Of a stretch of DNA of 64,000 bases, positions 1-9,312 are shown piece by piece. Both the position numbers and the translations under genes were made by a program. Position 1 is the first letter of the stretch. Every line of letters begins with the position of its first letter. The notes below the pieces were generated by a model. That model worked only from the letters and a program-made list of their open reading frames with translations, had not been told where the DNA came from and did no database searches. The stretch is from an uncultured Pseudomonadota bacterium (GTDB taxonomy: Bacteria; Pseudomonadota; Alphaproteobacteria; RF32; CAG-239): the NCBI GenBank assembly GCA_902763535.1, contig CACWSG010000004.1, positions 113,595-177,594 on the forward strand, in the 5' to 3' direction.

Positions 1-59
1 ACTTCTTGAGTTGTTTTGCAATCAAACAAAGGGATTGCTTTCGCTGGTTTATTTAACAT
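1..59 (-). CDS. Start of an unidentified protein, cut by the window edge
   Basis: Reading leftward from the ATG at 57-59 there is an open frame of 19 codons running off the window, beginning MLNKPAKAIPLFDCKTTQE. A purine-rich AGGA lies about 8 bases upstream of the ATG on the minus strand, which supports a real start. It would be divergent from mlaA. Too little is visible to name a family. The PLFD element near the N-terminus faintly recalls sugar aminotransferases of the DegT group, but that is only a thought. Confidence 0.4.
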   Translation of the reverse strand, partial: MLNKPAKAIPLFDCKTTQE

Positions 60-249
60 AGCATTTTTCCTAACAATTGATAAAAGTTCCAATTTCGTTG
101 GTGAGAATAAGTAAATTTGCAGCAAAATGCAAAACACAATTTTTTTCTTTTCTGTAACAAAACAAAATATTTATTTTAAAAGTAAGCTTGATTTTACAAA
201 ATAAAAATGCTAAATTCGTCTGCGATATAAAATTTTACGGAGAACAAAA

Positions 250-1011
250 TTGCATAGTAATGTTACCATTGCCGCTTTGAGTTTGAGCTTAATGCTGGGT
301 GCCTGCGCATCAAATATCCATCGTAATGATGCCGATGCCGATCCCTATGAAAATATGAATCGCAAAATTTTTGCCTTTAATGACAAAGTTTATGAAAACA
401 TCTATTTCCCGATTGCCCGCGGTTATCGCAAAATAACCAGTCAAGATGTGCGTAATCGCGTATCGAACTTTGTTGACAATATTGAAGAACCGATTACCGC
501 AGCCAACTATGTTTTGCAGCTGAAACCAAAAGAGGCCGGTATCAGTGTTGCGCGTTTTGCCGTCAACTCTACTTTGGGTTTGGCCGGTACATTTGATGTT
601 GCAACCGGCTGGGGTTTGGGCTTAGAGCGCACCAACGCCAATACAACAATGGCCAGCTGGTGTATGGCTGATGGTCCTTATGTCGTTGTGCCTTTCGTTG
701 GACCGGGAACAGCTCGTTCATTTGCCGGTATGGTAGTGGATTCGGCGGCAGATCCGGTTTATTGGACAACTTATAAGGATGCCAACATCCATGATAAGGC
801 AACTTATGGTTTCGCTGCAGTCAAATACACTGACAAAATCAATTCTCTGATGGATTTATACACCGGTTTCAAGGAAGATTCGGTTGACTTGTATGCAACC
901 TTGCGATCAGCATACCTGCAAAACCAACGCAAGTTAAAGTGTCGTTTTGCTGATGAGAGTGATGAAACCTCGCATTTTGACTTTGATTTTGACGAAGATA
1001 TGGAAGACTGA
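250..1011 (+). CDS. mlaA: MlaA/VacJ family outer-membrane lipoprotein
   Basis: MlaA sits in the inner leaflet of the outer membrane and removes misplaced phospholipids, passing them to periplasmic MlaC for retrograde transport. The start is a TTG at 250 preceded by GGAG. The signal sequence ends in a lipobox LGAC with the lipidated Cys at residue 19. The family signature starts DPYENMNRKIFAFND at about residue 31, and the rest fits the usual MlaA domain, followed by an acidic Asp/Glu-rich C-terminal tail. mlaC follows 35 bases downstream, so the two are co-transcribed. The mlaFED transporter genes are not in the window. Family assignment is secure; the TTG start is likely but not certain. Confidence 0.93.
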   Translation: MHSNVTIAALSLSLMLGACASNIHRNDADADPYENMNRKIFAFNDKVYENIYFPIARGYRKITSQDVRNRVSNFVDNIEEPITAANYVLQLKPKEAGISVARFAVNSTLGLAGTFDVATGWGLGLERTNANTTMASWCMADGPYVVVPFVGPGTARSFAGMVVDSAADPVYWTTYKDANIHDKATYGFAAVKYTDKINSLMDLYTGFKEDSVDLYATLRSAYLQNQRKLKCRFADESDETSHFDFDFDEDMED

Positions 1012-1045
1012 TAAACTTAACACTTAACTTATAAGGAAAAGGACT

Positions 1046-1663
1046 ATGAAAAAACTTTTAGCTTTTGCCGCTGCCGCCATCGTCGGAACATTTTGTCTTA
1101 AGGCTTATGCCGAATTGGACGCCGGTGCAGCTGAAAAATTTATCAAAGACACCACATCTGAGGGTGTTGAGCAGATTATTAATGCTGATGTCAGTCAGGC
1201 TGAAAAAGACAAACGTTTTCACAAATTATTGAATAATGCTTTGGATTTGGACTTTATCGGACAATTTGTGCTGGGACGCAATTGGAAGACAGCCACTCCT
1301 CAGCAGCGCGACCAATTTGTTACAACCTATCGTGATTTAAATATTCTGAATTGGTCTAAACGCTTCAATGAGTTCAAGGGTAAAAACTTTGTATTTAAGG
1401 GCACTACACCTTCCACCTCAAAAGGACAGATTTTTGTTAATACTGTTGTTCCGATGGATCAGGGGGAGCCGGCAAAAGTTTTGTGGCGTGTTCGTGAAAA
1501 AAACGGCACTTATAAGATTGTTGATATTGTGATTGAGGGTGTGAGCATAGCTCAAGCATCGCGCAGTGAATATACCGCCTTTATCAAAAACAATCCCGGA
1601 GGATTGGATGCTTTGATTCGCGATTTGAAAGATAAGCTGAAAAAAGCTCAAACATCCAAATAA
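1046..1663 (+). CDS. mlaC: MlaC phospholipid-binding periplasmic protein
   Basis: MlaC (Tol-Tol-Ttg2 family) is the periplasmic shuttle that carries phospholipid between MlaA at the outer membrane and the MlaFEDB ABC transporter at the inner membrane. The 205-residue protein has a signal peptide cleaved after AYA (about residue 22) and then the helical MlaC fold; 205 residues is the normal size. A good ribosome binding site (AAGGAAAAGG) precedes the ATG. It forms a two-gene operon with mlaA, ending at the terminator at 1681. Confidence 0.9.
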   Translation: MKKLLAFAAAAIVGTFCLKAYAELDAGAAEKFIKDTTSEGVEQIINADVSQAEKDKRFHKLLNNALDLDFIGQFVLGRNWKTATPQQRDQFVTTYRDLNILNWSKRFNEFKGKNFVFKGTTPSTSKGQIFVNTVVPMDQGEPAKVLWRVREKNGTYKIVDIVIEGVSIAQASRSEYTAFIKNNPGGLDALIRDLKDKLKKAQTSK

Positions 1664-1680
1664 AAAGTATGGTCTTAAAA

Positions 1681-1716
1681 AATAGAGTCGGTTTTTAGAG
1701 TCGACTCTATTTTTTT
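1681..1716 (+). terminator. Rho-independent terminator of mlaA-mlaC
   Basis: A perfect 10-bp stem (AATAGAGTCG pairing with CGACTCTATT) with an 11-base loop is followed by a run of T. It lies 18 bases after the mlaC stop codon. Confidence 0.85.
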
Positions 1717-1833
1717 GTGTCAAAAAAGCAGAAAATTTTAATGACTTTTTAAAAATTTTATGCTAGAATCGCAATAAAATACGCGGTGTTGGGAAAATTT
1801 AAAGAAAAAATACCTAATTTTGACAAAAAAGTA

Positions 1834-1862
1834 TTGAAATGCACAAAATTTTATGGTATAAT
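1834..1862 (+). promoter_or_regulatory. Sigma-70-type promoter of the 1261-residue gene
   Basis: TTGAAA at 1834-1839 and TATAAT at 1857-1862 are separated by exactly 17 bases. The ATG at 1920 lies 58 bases beyond the -10 box and has its own AAGGAG site. A near-consensus promoter implies strong constitutive expression. Confidence 0.75.
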
Positions 1863-1919
1863 CCCCGCAGTTAATTTGAAAAAGTAGCATAAAACGAGCA
1901 TTTATAAGGAGCGAAAGTT

Positions 1920-4900
1920 ATGAGTTTACGGACAGAAGATGAATTAAACGGAATGTCAATCCGCGAGGTATATGGTCTTTGGAAAGAGGCGAATGAAGCG
2001 GAAAAGAAATATATAAGCGATTATATGGAAAGTCGTGTTTTAACTGTTTCTTCATCAGATAAACTTGAAGATATCAATGGAGATTTTTTAGGCGAGTATG
2101 AGTTAGCTGCCGCAATCAAGATAGCATATAATAATAAATCAGGAAAAGCTCCTAAAGAAGTATTAACATTAGTTGGCGCAGCAATTAAATCTGTTGAGGG
2201 TGACAGAAATATATCGTCTTTGCAAAAAAATCTGCGTATGAATGCATTGATTGAAGCGCAGAGTGTTTTGAATAGCGGTGTTTCCGGGGTTAGCGAAAAT
2301 AGCAAAAAAAATGGCAACATTATTGCTGCAAATCTAAAAAATAAAAAATCTGATGATCTTTTGCCTGAAGAAATCAAAGATTTTAACGATGCTGATGAGA
2401 CCGGAGGTTTGGACAATGTTGATCCTGCGGTTGTTGAACAACTTCGCAGGGAAATTGCTAAATTAACAAATTTCAACAAAGTTGATGGTAAAACCATCGA
2501 AACCAATGATAATGTTTTAGCTGATATTATTGGTGGTTTATATAATGAACGCCTGTTTGATAAGATAAAGGTTAAACTTAAGTTTGCTGAGGGAGAGGAA
2601 GGAAAAGAAGGATATGTTGAAACTTCACTTGAGCAAGCAGAACAGCTTGAAGAAGTATTAAAGCACAATGCCGCTTTGCGTGCAACTTATGATGCTTTAT
2701 CAGATAAAGATTTTTATAAAAAATATCAGTCTTACCTTAAAATAATGGATGAAGACTACGATTCAGCCCGAAAAATGCAGGGCGAAATCATAGAATATTT
2801 CCAAGATAAGATTGCTTTAAATTATCAACGCAGCTTGATTTTGGCTCGTATTACTACATTAGACAGCGACGAGCTGCTTGATAAGGTTACAATCAACCGC
2901 AAAACCGGTCGAGCTTCTTATCAAAAAGATGATGCACATATTGTAAAAGTTATCAGTGATGTTGAAGAAGCGATTCGCGATGGAAAAGAAATTGAGGTCA
3001 ATCCGCATACCGTTGGTATGGATACCTATGATATGGAATTGGAAAATGCTCAAGTTTCTCAAGCCTTAAAGACCAAAAATGTTCTTGACAAAGCCAAAGA
3101 AAAAATGAAATTTTTCAAGACAATGAAACAGGGCTGGAAACAAGCCACCAAAGATGGTGGTTGGAAGCGAGTATTGGGGCGCGGATTTGTTAACGTTGGT
3201 GTTTTTGGAGTTTCGGCTGCTGCTATATCTACCGGCTCGGCAGCTCTTATCATACCCGGTGCTGTTGCTTATGCCGGATGGACATATGTTAATGCCAAGA
3301 TGATGCCGGTTTATGATCACATCAAAGCCAAATTACGCAATGGTGACAAGCTAAGTCGCAAAGAAAGACGCAAATATATTAAAGAAAACTGGAAAGCCAA
3401 CAAGGATGAGGTTTATGCTCAAACTCGTTTCAAGAAGCGTTCAAACTTCCGCGTCAGCGAGGGTGCCGTTGTGGCTGGTGTTGCCGGTGTTACCTCGTTC
3501 GTTGCTGGACCGTTATGGTCAAGATTAGCTCGTCAAGGAGTTATGCTTGGCGGTAAAGGTATCACTCTCGGACAGACAGCTATTGCAGAGAAAAAGTCTA
3601 AGGAACAGTATTTGGAAGATGGTCATCGCCGTCTTGCTCAGTACAAAGAAATTAAGGCATTGGAAAGCCAGAAGACTCAAGATATAGTTACTCTCGGCGC
3701 AGTTGTTGCCGGTGCGGCTTATGTTGACTCCGGTGCCGCAGCTTCCGTTAACAATGCTGTTATTGGTGCACTCGGGCTCGAAGATAAAATTGCTTCGCTT
3801 CAAAATCTGCTGCCGAGCGGTAAAAACACCGCCGGAGCAAATCAGGCTGGTGATGAAGCTGCACCTGCTGATGGTGATAATCAGTCAAATAATGGTGCTG
3901 AACAGGAGAATCCGGAAGTTGAAAAGACACCTGAGCAAATAGAACAAGAAGCCAAAGAAGCTCGCTGGGCTGATAATCAGGCAAAGCTTTTGCAAGAAGC
4001 CGGAGACAATCATAATTTTGGTACCGATCCGAAGCAATTTGACGGCTATACACTTAAGATGTATAATGCTGCCGGTAAATTCAGCACTGCTCAGCATGAT
4101 GCATGGTTGCAAAATTTTGCTGATGGCAAGATTGACTCTCGCCCTGAAGGGATGTCTCCTATGCAATATATTCGCGCATACGAATTATTGGAGGCTTTTG
4201 GTCATGATGCAGCCGGTCATCCTGATGCCGAGGTTGTAAAAGCGATTCGTATGGATCTCAACTGTGATGATGATTATGTTCCAACTCCTGAAATGAATGA
4301 ACGCATTAAGGAAGTTTTGGGCAAGGTAGTATTTGAAAACAAAAGTCGTTTGGTAATAATCCAAAAAGGTGATTGTTTGGTTGAGTACAATGAATATGGT
4401 CACATGGGATATATGGATGCTCAAAAGTGCGGTTACAAGCAGGTCGTTTTGGATGATGGTCGTACTGCTATCACAAAGTCAACTTTGACCCTAAACAGAA
4501 TAAAAGGCATGGAAGTTGCCAATATTGATTGTGACGGCAAAACTGTTGGAATTAGCAAAATTGTTCAGGTAAGACCCATGCCTTGTGACAACCAACCGGT
4601 TATTGAAGAACGTGTTATTGAAACACCGGTTATTGAAACACCGATTATTGAAACACCGGTGCGTGAGCCGCAGAATTTTGCAGTTGCACCGAGCAATGAC
4701 ATCCATTTTGAGAGTGAAATTCCCGGAACTGCCGATGAAATTCAAATTCACTCGTCTAAGGGTAATTCTTTGCAAATCGACAGAAAGACTGCAACTGAAA
4801 GTCTGTTGGCTTTGCATAGTGATGTTGCCGATTCTCTTAAAGCTTCAGAAGACATCACCGTAGAGCAGTTGAAGCAAATTGACAAGATGTTGGGAATAAA

Positions 4901-5705
4901 CGGTGGCGTTGACATTGATAAGGATAATCCTTGGAATTCAAAAATTAAAGTCAGCGGCACATGGAAGGAGAATGGAGTAGATACTGACAATGTATCGGTT
5001 GGTACCGTTCGTATGACTGCTCAAATGTGGCATGAATCTCTGAACGGCAACTATGGTTCGCACACGGTTGCTCAGAACATTGATGCTGATAAGTTGATTG
5101 AAAATGCTCAAAATATTAAATACTCTCATAGTGAAAACGGTCAAGACTACTATGATACCGGTATAACCGATAAAAAGGGCAATGCTGTTCGTTTTGCAGT
5201 TCCGTCACCAGTCAACATTAATATGGATGCAGAAATTGTTGCCGGAGAGACTTCGGATGGCGGAAGAGAGTATGCTTGCCAAACCACGGATGGTAGCAGC
5301 GTAATTATCAAGTTGAAAGGCAATAGTGTTACTATCAGTGATGAAGATGGTCGTCAAGGTGTGATTATTGCTCCTCAAGATCGTGCTCCTTTAACTGAGG
5401 CAATCAATCAAGATTTGGCAGCTTTGCCTGAAAATGATATAAATAAAGGCGGAAAGGTTGATTTGAATCCGGATCGCAACTCTCCGCAGGCGGCCTACGA
5501 GCACTCTCGTTATCCTGATTTGGTTCCGTTTGGTAATCAGGAGCCTGAGCCGCAAGCCGCACCGCAAAACAATGGAAATCAGCGAGACTATTTCCAAGAG
5601 CATTTCCATCCCGGTCGCTATGGTAATACCCCTGATGCGGCCAAGAACACCGCTTCAATGGATTTGGCTATGATGGTCAGAAACACTACCAGAGGTGGTA
5701 AATAA
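1920..5705 (+). CDS. Large protein of unknown function, 1261 residues, with internal hydrophobic segments
   Basis: I do not recognise a family. There is no signal peptide. Residues 1-410 are charged and mostly helical. Three Ala/Gly/Val-rich hydrophobic segments follow, at about 423-456, 515-535 and 588-610, separated by very basic stretches. After about residue 630 the chain is acidic and low in complexity. A short tandem repeat built on (V/I)IETP lies near 895-915, and the rest is mixed alpha/beta to a Gln/Asn/Pro-rich end. The gene stands alone between its own promoter and terminator. The glycine-rich hydrophobic core between basic flanks could insert in or deform membrane, or form a structural assembly, but no role can be assigned. 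The ATG is preceded by AAGGAG. Confidence 0.85.
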   Translation: MSLRTEDELNGMSIREVYGLWKEANEAEKKYISDYMESRVLTVSSSDKLEDINGDFLGEYELAAAIKIAYNNKSGKAPKEVLTLVGAAIKSVEGDRNISSLQKNLRMNALIEAQSVLNSGVSGVSENSKKNGNIIAANLKNKKSDDLLPEEIKDFNDADETGGLDNVDPAVVEQLRREIAKLTNFNKVDGKTIETNDNVLADIIGGLYNERLFDKIKVKLKFAEGEEGKEGYVETSLEQAEQLEEVLKHNAALRATYDALSDKDFYKKYQSYLKIMDEDYDSARKMQGEIIEYFQDKIALNYQRSLILARITTLDSDELLDKVTINRKTGRASYQKDDAHIVKVISDVEEAIRDGKEIEVNPHTVGMDTYDMELENAQVSQALKTKNVLDKAKEKMKFFKTMKQGWKQATKDGGWKRVLGRGFVNVGVFGVSAAAISTGSAALIIPGAVAYAGWTYVNAKMMPVYDHIKAKLRNGDKLSRKERRKYIKENWKANKDEVYAQTRFKKRSNFRVSEGAVVAGVAGVTSFVAGPLWSRLARQGVMLGGKGITLGQTAIAEKKSKEQYLEDGHRRLAQYKEIKALESQKTQDIVTLGAVVAGAAYVDSGAAASVNNAVIGALGLEDKIASLQNLLPSGKNTAGANQAGDEAAPADGDNQSNNGAEQENPEVEKTPEQIEQEAKEARWADNQAKLLQEAGDNHNFGTDPKQFDGYTLKMYNAAGKFSTAQHDAWLQNFADGKIDSRPEGMSPMQYIRAYELLEAFGHDAAGHPDAEVVKAIRMDLNCDDDYVPTPEMNERIKEVLGKVVFENKSRLVIIQKGDCLVEYNEYGHMGYMDAQKCGYKQVVLDDGRTAITKSTLTLNRIKGMEVANIDCDGKTVGISKIVQVRPMPCDNQPVIEERVIETPVIETPIIETPVREPQNFAVAPSNDIHFESEIPGTADEIQIHSSKGNSLQIDRKTATESLLALHSDVADSLKASEDITVEQLKQIDKMLGINGGVDIDKDNPWNSKIKVSGTWKENGVDTDNVSVGTVRMTAQMWHESLNGNYGSHTVAQNIDADKLIENAQNIKYSHSENGQDYYDTGITDKKGNAVRFAVPSPVNINMDAEIVAGETSDGGREYACQTTDGSSVIIKLKGNSVTISDEDGRQGVIIAPQDRAPLTEAINQDLAALPENDINKGGKVDLNPDRNSPQAAYEHSRYPDLVPFGNQEPEPQAAPQNNGNQRDYFQEHFHPGRYGNTPDAAKNTASMDLAMMVRNTTRGGK

Positions 5706-5720
5706 CCTCAAAAAAACATA

Positions 5721-5750
5721 AAAAAGAGAGGAACTTCCTCTCTTTTTTTT
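5721..5750 (+). terminator. Terminator of the 1261-residue gene
   Basis: An 11-bp stem (AAAAAGAGAGG with CCTCTCTTTTT) with a five-base loop and a T run begins 16 bases after the stop codon. Confidence 0.85.
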
Positions 5751-5761
5751 ATGGATGTTTC

Positions 5762-5790
5762 AAAAAAAATGCCGCTTTTTTAAGCGGCAT
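5762..5790 (-). terminator. Terminator of the HxlR gene, leftward
   Basis: A 9-bp stem, ATGCCGCTT with AAGCGGCAT, is followed on the minus strand by a T run. It lies just downstream of the leftward HxlR gene. Confidence 0.8.
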
Positions 5791-5811
5791 TAAATTTTTT
5801 TAGATTGGCTA

Positions 5812-6153
5812 TCAGCTCAGAGTTTCGATTCCCAACATCATATTTTCGCGATATTCCGCACCCCAAGCCGCCATCGATTCGATAACCGGTTGCAAGGCAA
5901 AACCGATTGTCGTCAAAGTATATTCTACTTTGGGAGGAATTTGCGCATAAACTTTGCGGATTACCAACCCTTTTTCTTCCAAAACCCGCAAATTAGATGT
6001 CAAAACTTTCTGGGTAATATCACCCAATGACTTTTTCAGTTCACCAAAACGTTTAGTGCCGTCCATCAAATTTTGGATAATTTGCATTTTCCAACGATCG
6101 CCGATTAATTTTACGGTCATTTCCGCTAAGTATTTCTGCACATCATCAATCAT
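5812..6153 (-). CDS. HxlR-family transcriptional regulator
   Basis: Winged-helix regulators of the HxlR group bind palindromic DNA as dimers and often sense reactive compounds. The core GDRWKMQIIQNLMDG, then the recognition helix and the wing (LEEKGLVIRKVY), match the family, and the 113-residue length is typical. I chose the ATG at 6151-6153 because GGGAG lies 8 bases upstream; a longer frame to 6183 lacks a site. The chosen protein has no cysteine, so the thiol sensing known for some members (YodB, HypR) is not possible here. It diverges from a FadL-like porin, with a 14-bp palindrome in between that could be its operator. Confidence 0.88.
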   Translation of the reverse strand: MIDDVQKYLAEMTVKLIGDRWKMQIIQNLMDGTKRFGELKKSLGDITQKVLTSNLRVLEEKGLVIRKVYAQIPPKVEYTLTTIGFALQPVIESMAAWGAEYRENMMLGIETLS

Positions 6154-6209
6154 ATAATATCTCCCTAGGCATCCCAAAAACATTCATTGGTTACTATAAA
6201 GAAACTGTC

Positions 6210-6223
6210 GCACTTATAAGTGC
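6210..6223. promoter_or_regulatory. Perfect 14-bp palindrome, candidate HxlR operator
   Basis: GCACTTATAAGTGC sits in the 150-bp gap between the divergent HxlR and FadL-like genes. A wider inverted pair, TTGGTTAC at 6187 and GTAACCAA at 6280, brackets it. Position and symmetry fit an operator for a dimeric regulator; binding is inferred. Confidence 0.5.
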
Positions 6224-6303
6224 CTACTTTACATATATAACTGCCTTTTGCTATAAATTGCAACAGAATTTTTGATTCTGTAACCAACAAAGGAAATAAA
6301 TAG

Positions 6304-7503
6304 ATGAAAAAACTTATATTTGGCGCGTCTCTTTTAGCGCTCGGATTGGCTGGCAATGCACAGGCTGCCGGTTATCAATTGAATGAATATTCCATCACCG
6401 GTTTAGGTCGTGCTTGGGCCGGTGCCGGTATTATGGGCGATGACTATTCAGCTCTGGCTAACAATCCTGCCGGTATGACTTTGGTAAAACGTTCCGGTAT
6501 GTCTGCCAGCTTTACTGAAGTTGAGGAGTATTCTAAAATTAAAGGTGAGGGAGCTGATGCTGGAAAAAGCACCAAAATGCACTATGGTGTGCCATTGCCC
6601 TCAGTTTTCGGACAATGGAATGTTAATGACAAATTGTTCTTAGGTGCTGGCTACTATGTTCCGTTCGGGCTTTCAGCTAACCACAAAAAAGGTAGTTTTA
6701 TTAGCCCCATTGCGCGCAAATCTGAGTTAGAAGTTATGGATACCGCTTTGGCTGCCGCTTACAAGGTAACTGACAAGTTGTCTTTGGGTGCCACTTTGAT
6801 TTATCGTTATATTCATGGTAATATGACATTTGGTCAAGGAATCAACGGTTATGACTTGGACGGTTGGACTTGGACCGGCAATTTTGGTGTTATGTATGAA
6901 TTTTCACCGGATACCCGCGTTGGTTTGAGCTATCGCATGAAGAGCAAACAAACCGTTAAGGGCGATTTAACTTTAGGTAATTTCGTTTTTGATGATGGTC
7001 GCGCCTCTCCGGATTTGCCTTCCAGTATCATCTTATCGGGTTATCACAAACTCAACGATAAGTTAGGTTTGTCGGCATCCGCTAAATGGACGCATTGGGC
7101 AGTATTTAAGCACTTTATTATGACATCTCCGACAGCGGCGAATAGCGGTATACCGGTAGTAGCTGCGGCTGGTTATGTTGATCACCCTTATGAGTATCGT
7201 GATTCTTGGACCATTTCAGCCGGTGCTGATGTTTATTTGAATGACAAATGGACTTGGCGCTTTGGTACGGCTTATGACCAATCTCCGGTTAAGAGCGTAG
7301 CTCATCGTTCCAACCGTATTCCTGATGTTAACCGTATTTGGTTGACCACCGGTCTTAGCTATGAAGCCAAAAATTGGCAAGTCGATTTGGGCTATGCACA
7401 CCTCTTCATGAGTAAAGGTCATACAACAGCTCAAATGGGTGTTCCGGCCGAGTATAACAGCCACTCCAATATGTATGGCTTGAATGTTCAGTATAAGTTC
7501 TAA
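6304..7503 (+). CDS. OmpP1/FadL family outer-membrane transporter
   Basis: FadL-type barrels import long-chain fatty acids and other hydrophobic molecules. The 399-residue protein has a signal peptide cleaved after AQA, then the N-terminal hatch region characteristic of the family (GYQLNEYSITGLGRAWAG and ANNPAG). Alternating amphipathic strands continue to a final YKF, the C-terminal aromatic signal for outer-membrane assembly. Its length is close to E. coli FadL. No fatty-acid degradation genes are nearby, so the substrate may be something else. It is probably controlled by the divergent HxlR regulator. Confidence 0.88.
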   Translation: MKKLIFGASLLALGLAGNAQAAGYQLNEYSITGLGRAWAGAGIMGDDYSALANNPAGMTLVKRSGMSASFTEVEEYSKIKGEGADAGKSTKMHYGVPLPSVFGQWNVNDKLFLGAGYYVPFGLSANHKKGSFISPIARKSELEVMDTALAAAYKVTDKLSLGATLIYRYIHGNMTFGQGINGYDLDGWTWTGNFGVMYEFSPDTRVGLSYRMKSKQTVKGDLTLGNFVFDDGRASPDLPSSIILSGYHKLNDKLGLSASAKWTHWAVFKHFIMTSPTAANSGIPVVAAAGYVDHPYEYRDSWTISAGADVYLNDKWTWRFGTAYDQSPVKSVAHRSNRIPDVNRIWLTTGLSYEAKNWQVDLGYAHLFMSKGHTTAQMGVPAEYNSHSNMYGLNVQYKF

Positions 7504-7519
7504 TTGAACCTCAAAATTA

Positions 7520-7552
7520 AAAAAACTCTCCTTGCTCAAGGGGAGTTTTTTT
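7520..7552 (+). terminator. Terminator after the FadL-like gene
   Basis: A stem of about 13 bp, from AAAACTCTCCTT to AAGGGGAGTTTT with one G-T pair, is followed by T residues 17 bases after the stop. Confidence 0.8.
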
Positions 7553-7681
7553 GTGTCTGTTAATATCTCGAAGTAAATAGTTAACTATCAAAAAAATATA
7601 GGTTAAAAATAAATCTAAGGGGAAAACGGTCGAATACAAAATTCGTGCCGTGTAGTTATGTTTGAATAGATTGGGGAATCT

Positions 7682-9301
7682 ATGAATAATATATTGCAGT
7701 CAATCAAAAATATGTCGCCGTCGAAAATTGCTTCGATTGCGGCGATAATGATTTTTTTAATCAGTTTCTTTGTTTATGTTATTGTACAAATCGGCGCCAA
7801 GGAATATTCAGTGCTCTACACCGATTTGGATATGGAAGATGCCAAGCAGATAACGGCTCGTCTTGATACTTTTAACATAAAATATCAATTAGCCAAAAAT
7901 GGTACCGAAGTTTTGGTTCCCACTGACGAAGTTAATAAAATGCGCGTTGAGACGGCAGACATTGCAGTTTATTCCAAAGGTTCCAATGTCGGTTATGAAG
8001 TTTTTGATAAATCCGATACTTTGGGCGCTACCAACTTTGTGCAAAATGTCAATTTGTTGCGCGCTTTGGAGGGCGAACTTGCCCGCACGATTCGTACGGT
8101 TGATAACATTCGTTCGGCTCGAGTTCATTTGGTTATGCCAAAACGCGAGCTGTTTTCTCGTGAGGAACAAACCCCCAGTGCTTCCGTGGTCATCAAAACC
8201 AAAGAAGGTGCTTTGAGCTTGCAAAATATCCAATCTATTCAAAAGATTGTTGCCGCTGCCGTTCCAAAGCTTGATGTTAAAAATGTGGCAATCGTCGATT
8301 CTAACGGCAATTTGCTGACAGAGTTCAATGAAGAGCAAAATGACATTGTTAAAAATGCCAACAAAGACAAAATGCGTATTGATCAAGAGCGCAAAATGGC
8401 TCAAAAAATTCAGCAGTTGTTGGAAAAGACTCTCGGTGCCGGCAAAGTTCAGGCTCAGGTAAATATTGAGATGGATTTTGATGAAATTGTCACCAATGAA
8501 GAAATTTATGATCCTGACAGTCAGGTTGTTCGTTCAACCGCCACCATTTCTGAACAGGGCGTTTCCACAACTCAGGATGGTACGGTTACCGTTGCTCAAA
8601 ATATTCCCAATGGCGACAGCCAACTCAATTCCGAGGGTGTGCGCGATTCTTCCTCAAAGGTTGAAGAAACCATTAACTATGAAATATCCAAAGTTATTCG
8701 TAATAAGGTTAAAAACACCGGCACTATTCGCCGTTTGACTGCTGCGGTATTGGTTGACGGAGTTTATGAAAAAGATGCCGAAGGTAATCAAGTCTATCGC
8801 AAACGCTCTGATGAGGAAATGGAACAAATCGTTGCCTTGGTAAAATCGGCAGTCGGCTATGATGCCAACCGCGGCGATATGGTTGAAGTCGAAAACTTGC
8901 GTTTTGCTACTTTGAGTAATGCGGTTGCTGAAAAAGGCGAGATGATGTATCTCGGATTTACCAAAGCTGAGTTGATGCGTATTGCCGAAGGTTTGGGCGT
9001 AGCTATTGTTGCTATTTTGGTAATTTTGTTGGTAATTCGTCCGCTCATCAACAATGCTTTCGAAGTGTCTTCCAACAACAATGCCGAACGGCTCATTTCC
9101 TCCGGCGATGCCGAAGACAATTTGTTGTTGTCAAACTTCCTCAGCGACAATTTTGATGAATCAGCCGAGGAATTGGTCAATATGAATAAGGTCGATGGTC
9201 GTATTAAGGTTTCATCGCTTAAAAAACTTAATAATACGGTTGAGAAAAATCCGGCTGCTGCCGTCAATGTAATTCGTTCATGGTTGTATAGTGATAATTA
9301 G
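7682..9301 (+). CDS. fliF: Flagellar MS-ring protein FliF
   Basis: FliF forms the membrane ring on which the flagellar basal body and export gate are built. At 539 residues it is of normal size. It has a first membrane helix at about 15-40 and the YscJ-like ring-building motif that begins EYSVLYTDLDMEDA. A large periplasmic region precedes a second helix (about 440-460), and a cytoplasmic C-terminus binds FliG. It is the first gene of the operon and ends 11 bases before fliG. No clear sigma-54 or sigma-28 promoter could be found in the 130 bases upstream. Confidence 0.95.
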   Translation: MNNILQSIKNMSPSKIASIAAIMIFLISFFVYVIVQIGAKEYSVLYTDLDMEDAKQITARLDTFNIKYQLAKNGTEVLVPTDEVNKMRVETADIAVYSKGSNVGYEVFDKSDTLGATNFVQNVNLLRALEGELARTIRTVDNIRSARVHLVMPKRELFSREEQTPSASVVIKTKEGALSLQNIQSIQKIVAAAVPKLDVKNVAIVDSNGNLLTEFNEEQNDIVKNANKDKMRIDQERKMAQKIQQLLEKTLGAGKVQAQVNIEMDFDEIVTNEEIYDPDSQVVRSTATISEQGVSTTQDGTVTVAQNIPNGDSQLNSEGVRDSSSKVEETINYEISKVIRNKVKNTGTIRRLTAAVLVDGVYEKDAEGNQVYRKRSDEEMEQIVALVKSAVGYDANRGDMVEVENLRFATLSNAVAEKGEMMYLGFTKAELMRIAEGLGVAIVAILVILLVIRPLINNAFEVSSNNNAERLISSGDAEDNLLLSNFLSDNFDESAEELVNMNKVDGRIKVSSLKKLNNTVEKNPAAAVNVIRSWLYSDN

Positions 9302-9312
9302 GGAATAACCTT

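Noticed and set aside
2021..2668. Leftward frame of 215 codons inside the 1261-residue gene
   Set aside because: It has no ribosome binding site, and Ser/Leu-rich content typical of an antisense shadow.
7553..7681. Sigma-54 or sigma-28 promoter before fliF
   Set aside because: GTGCCG and a T-rich stretch are present, but neither the GG-N10-GC spacing of sigma-54 nor the sigma-28 pattern fits.
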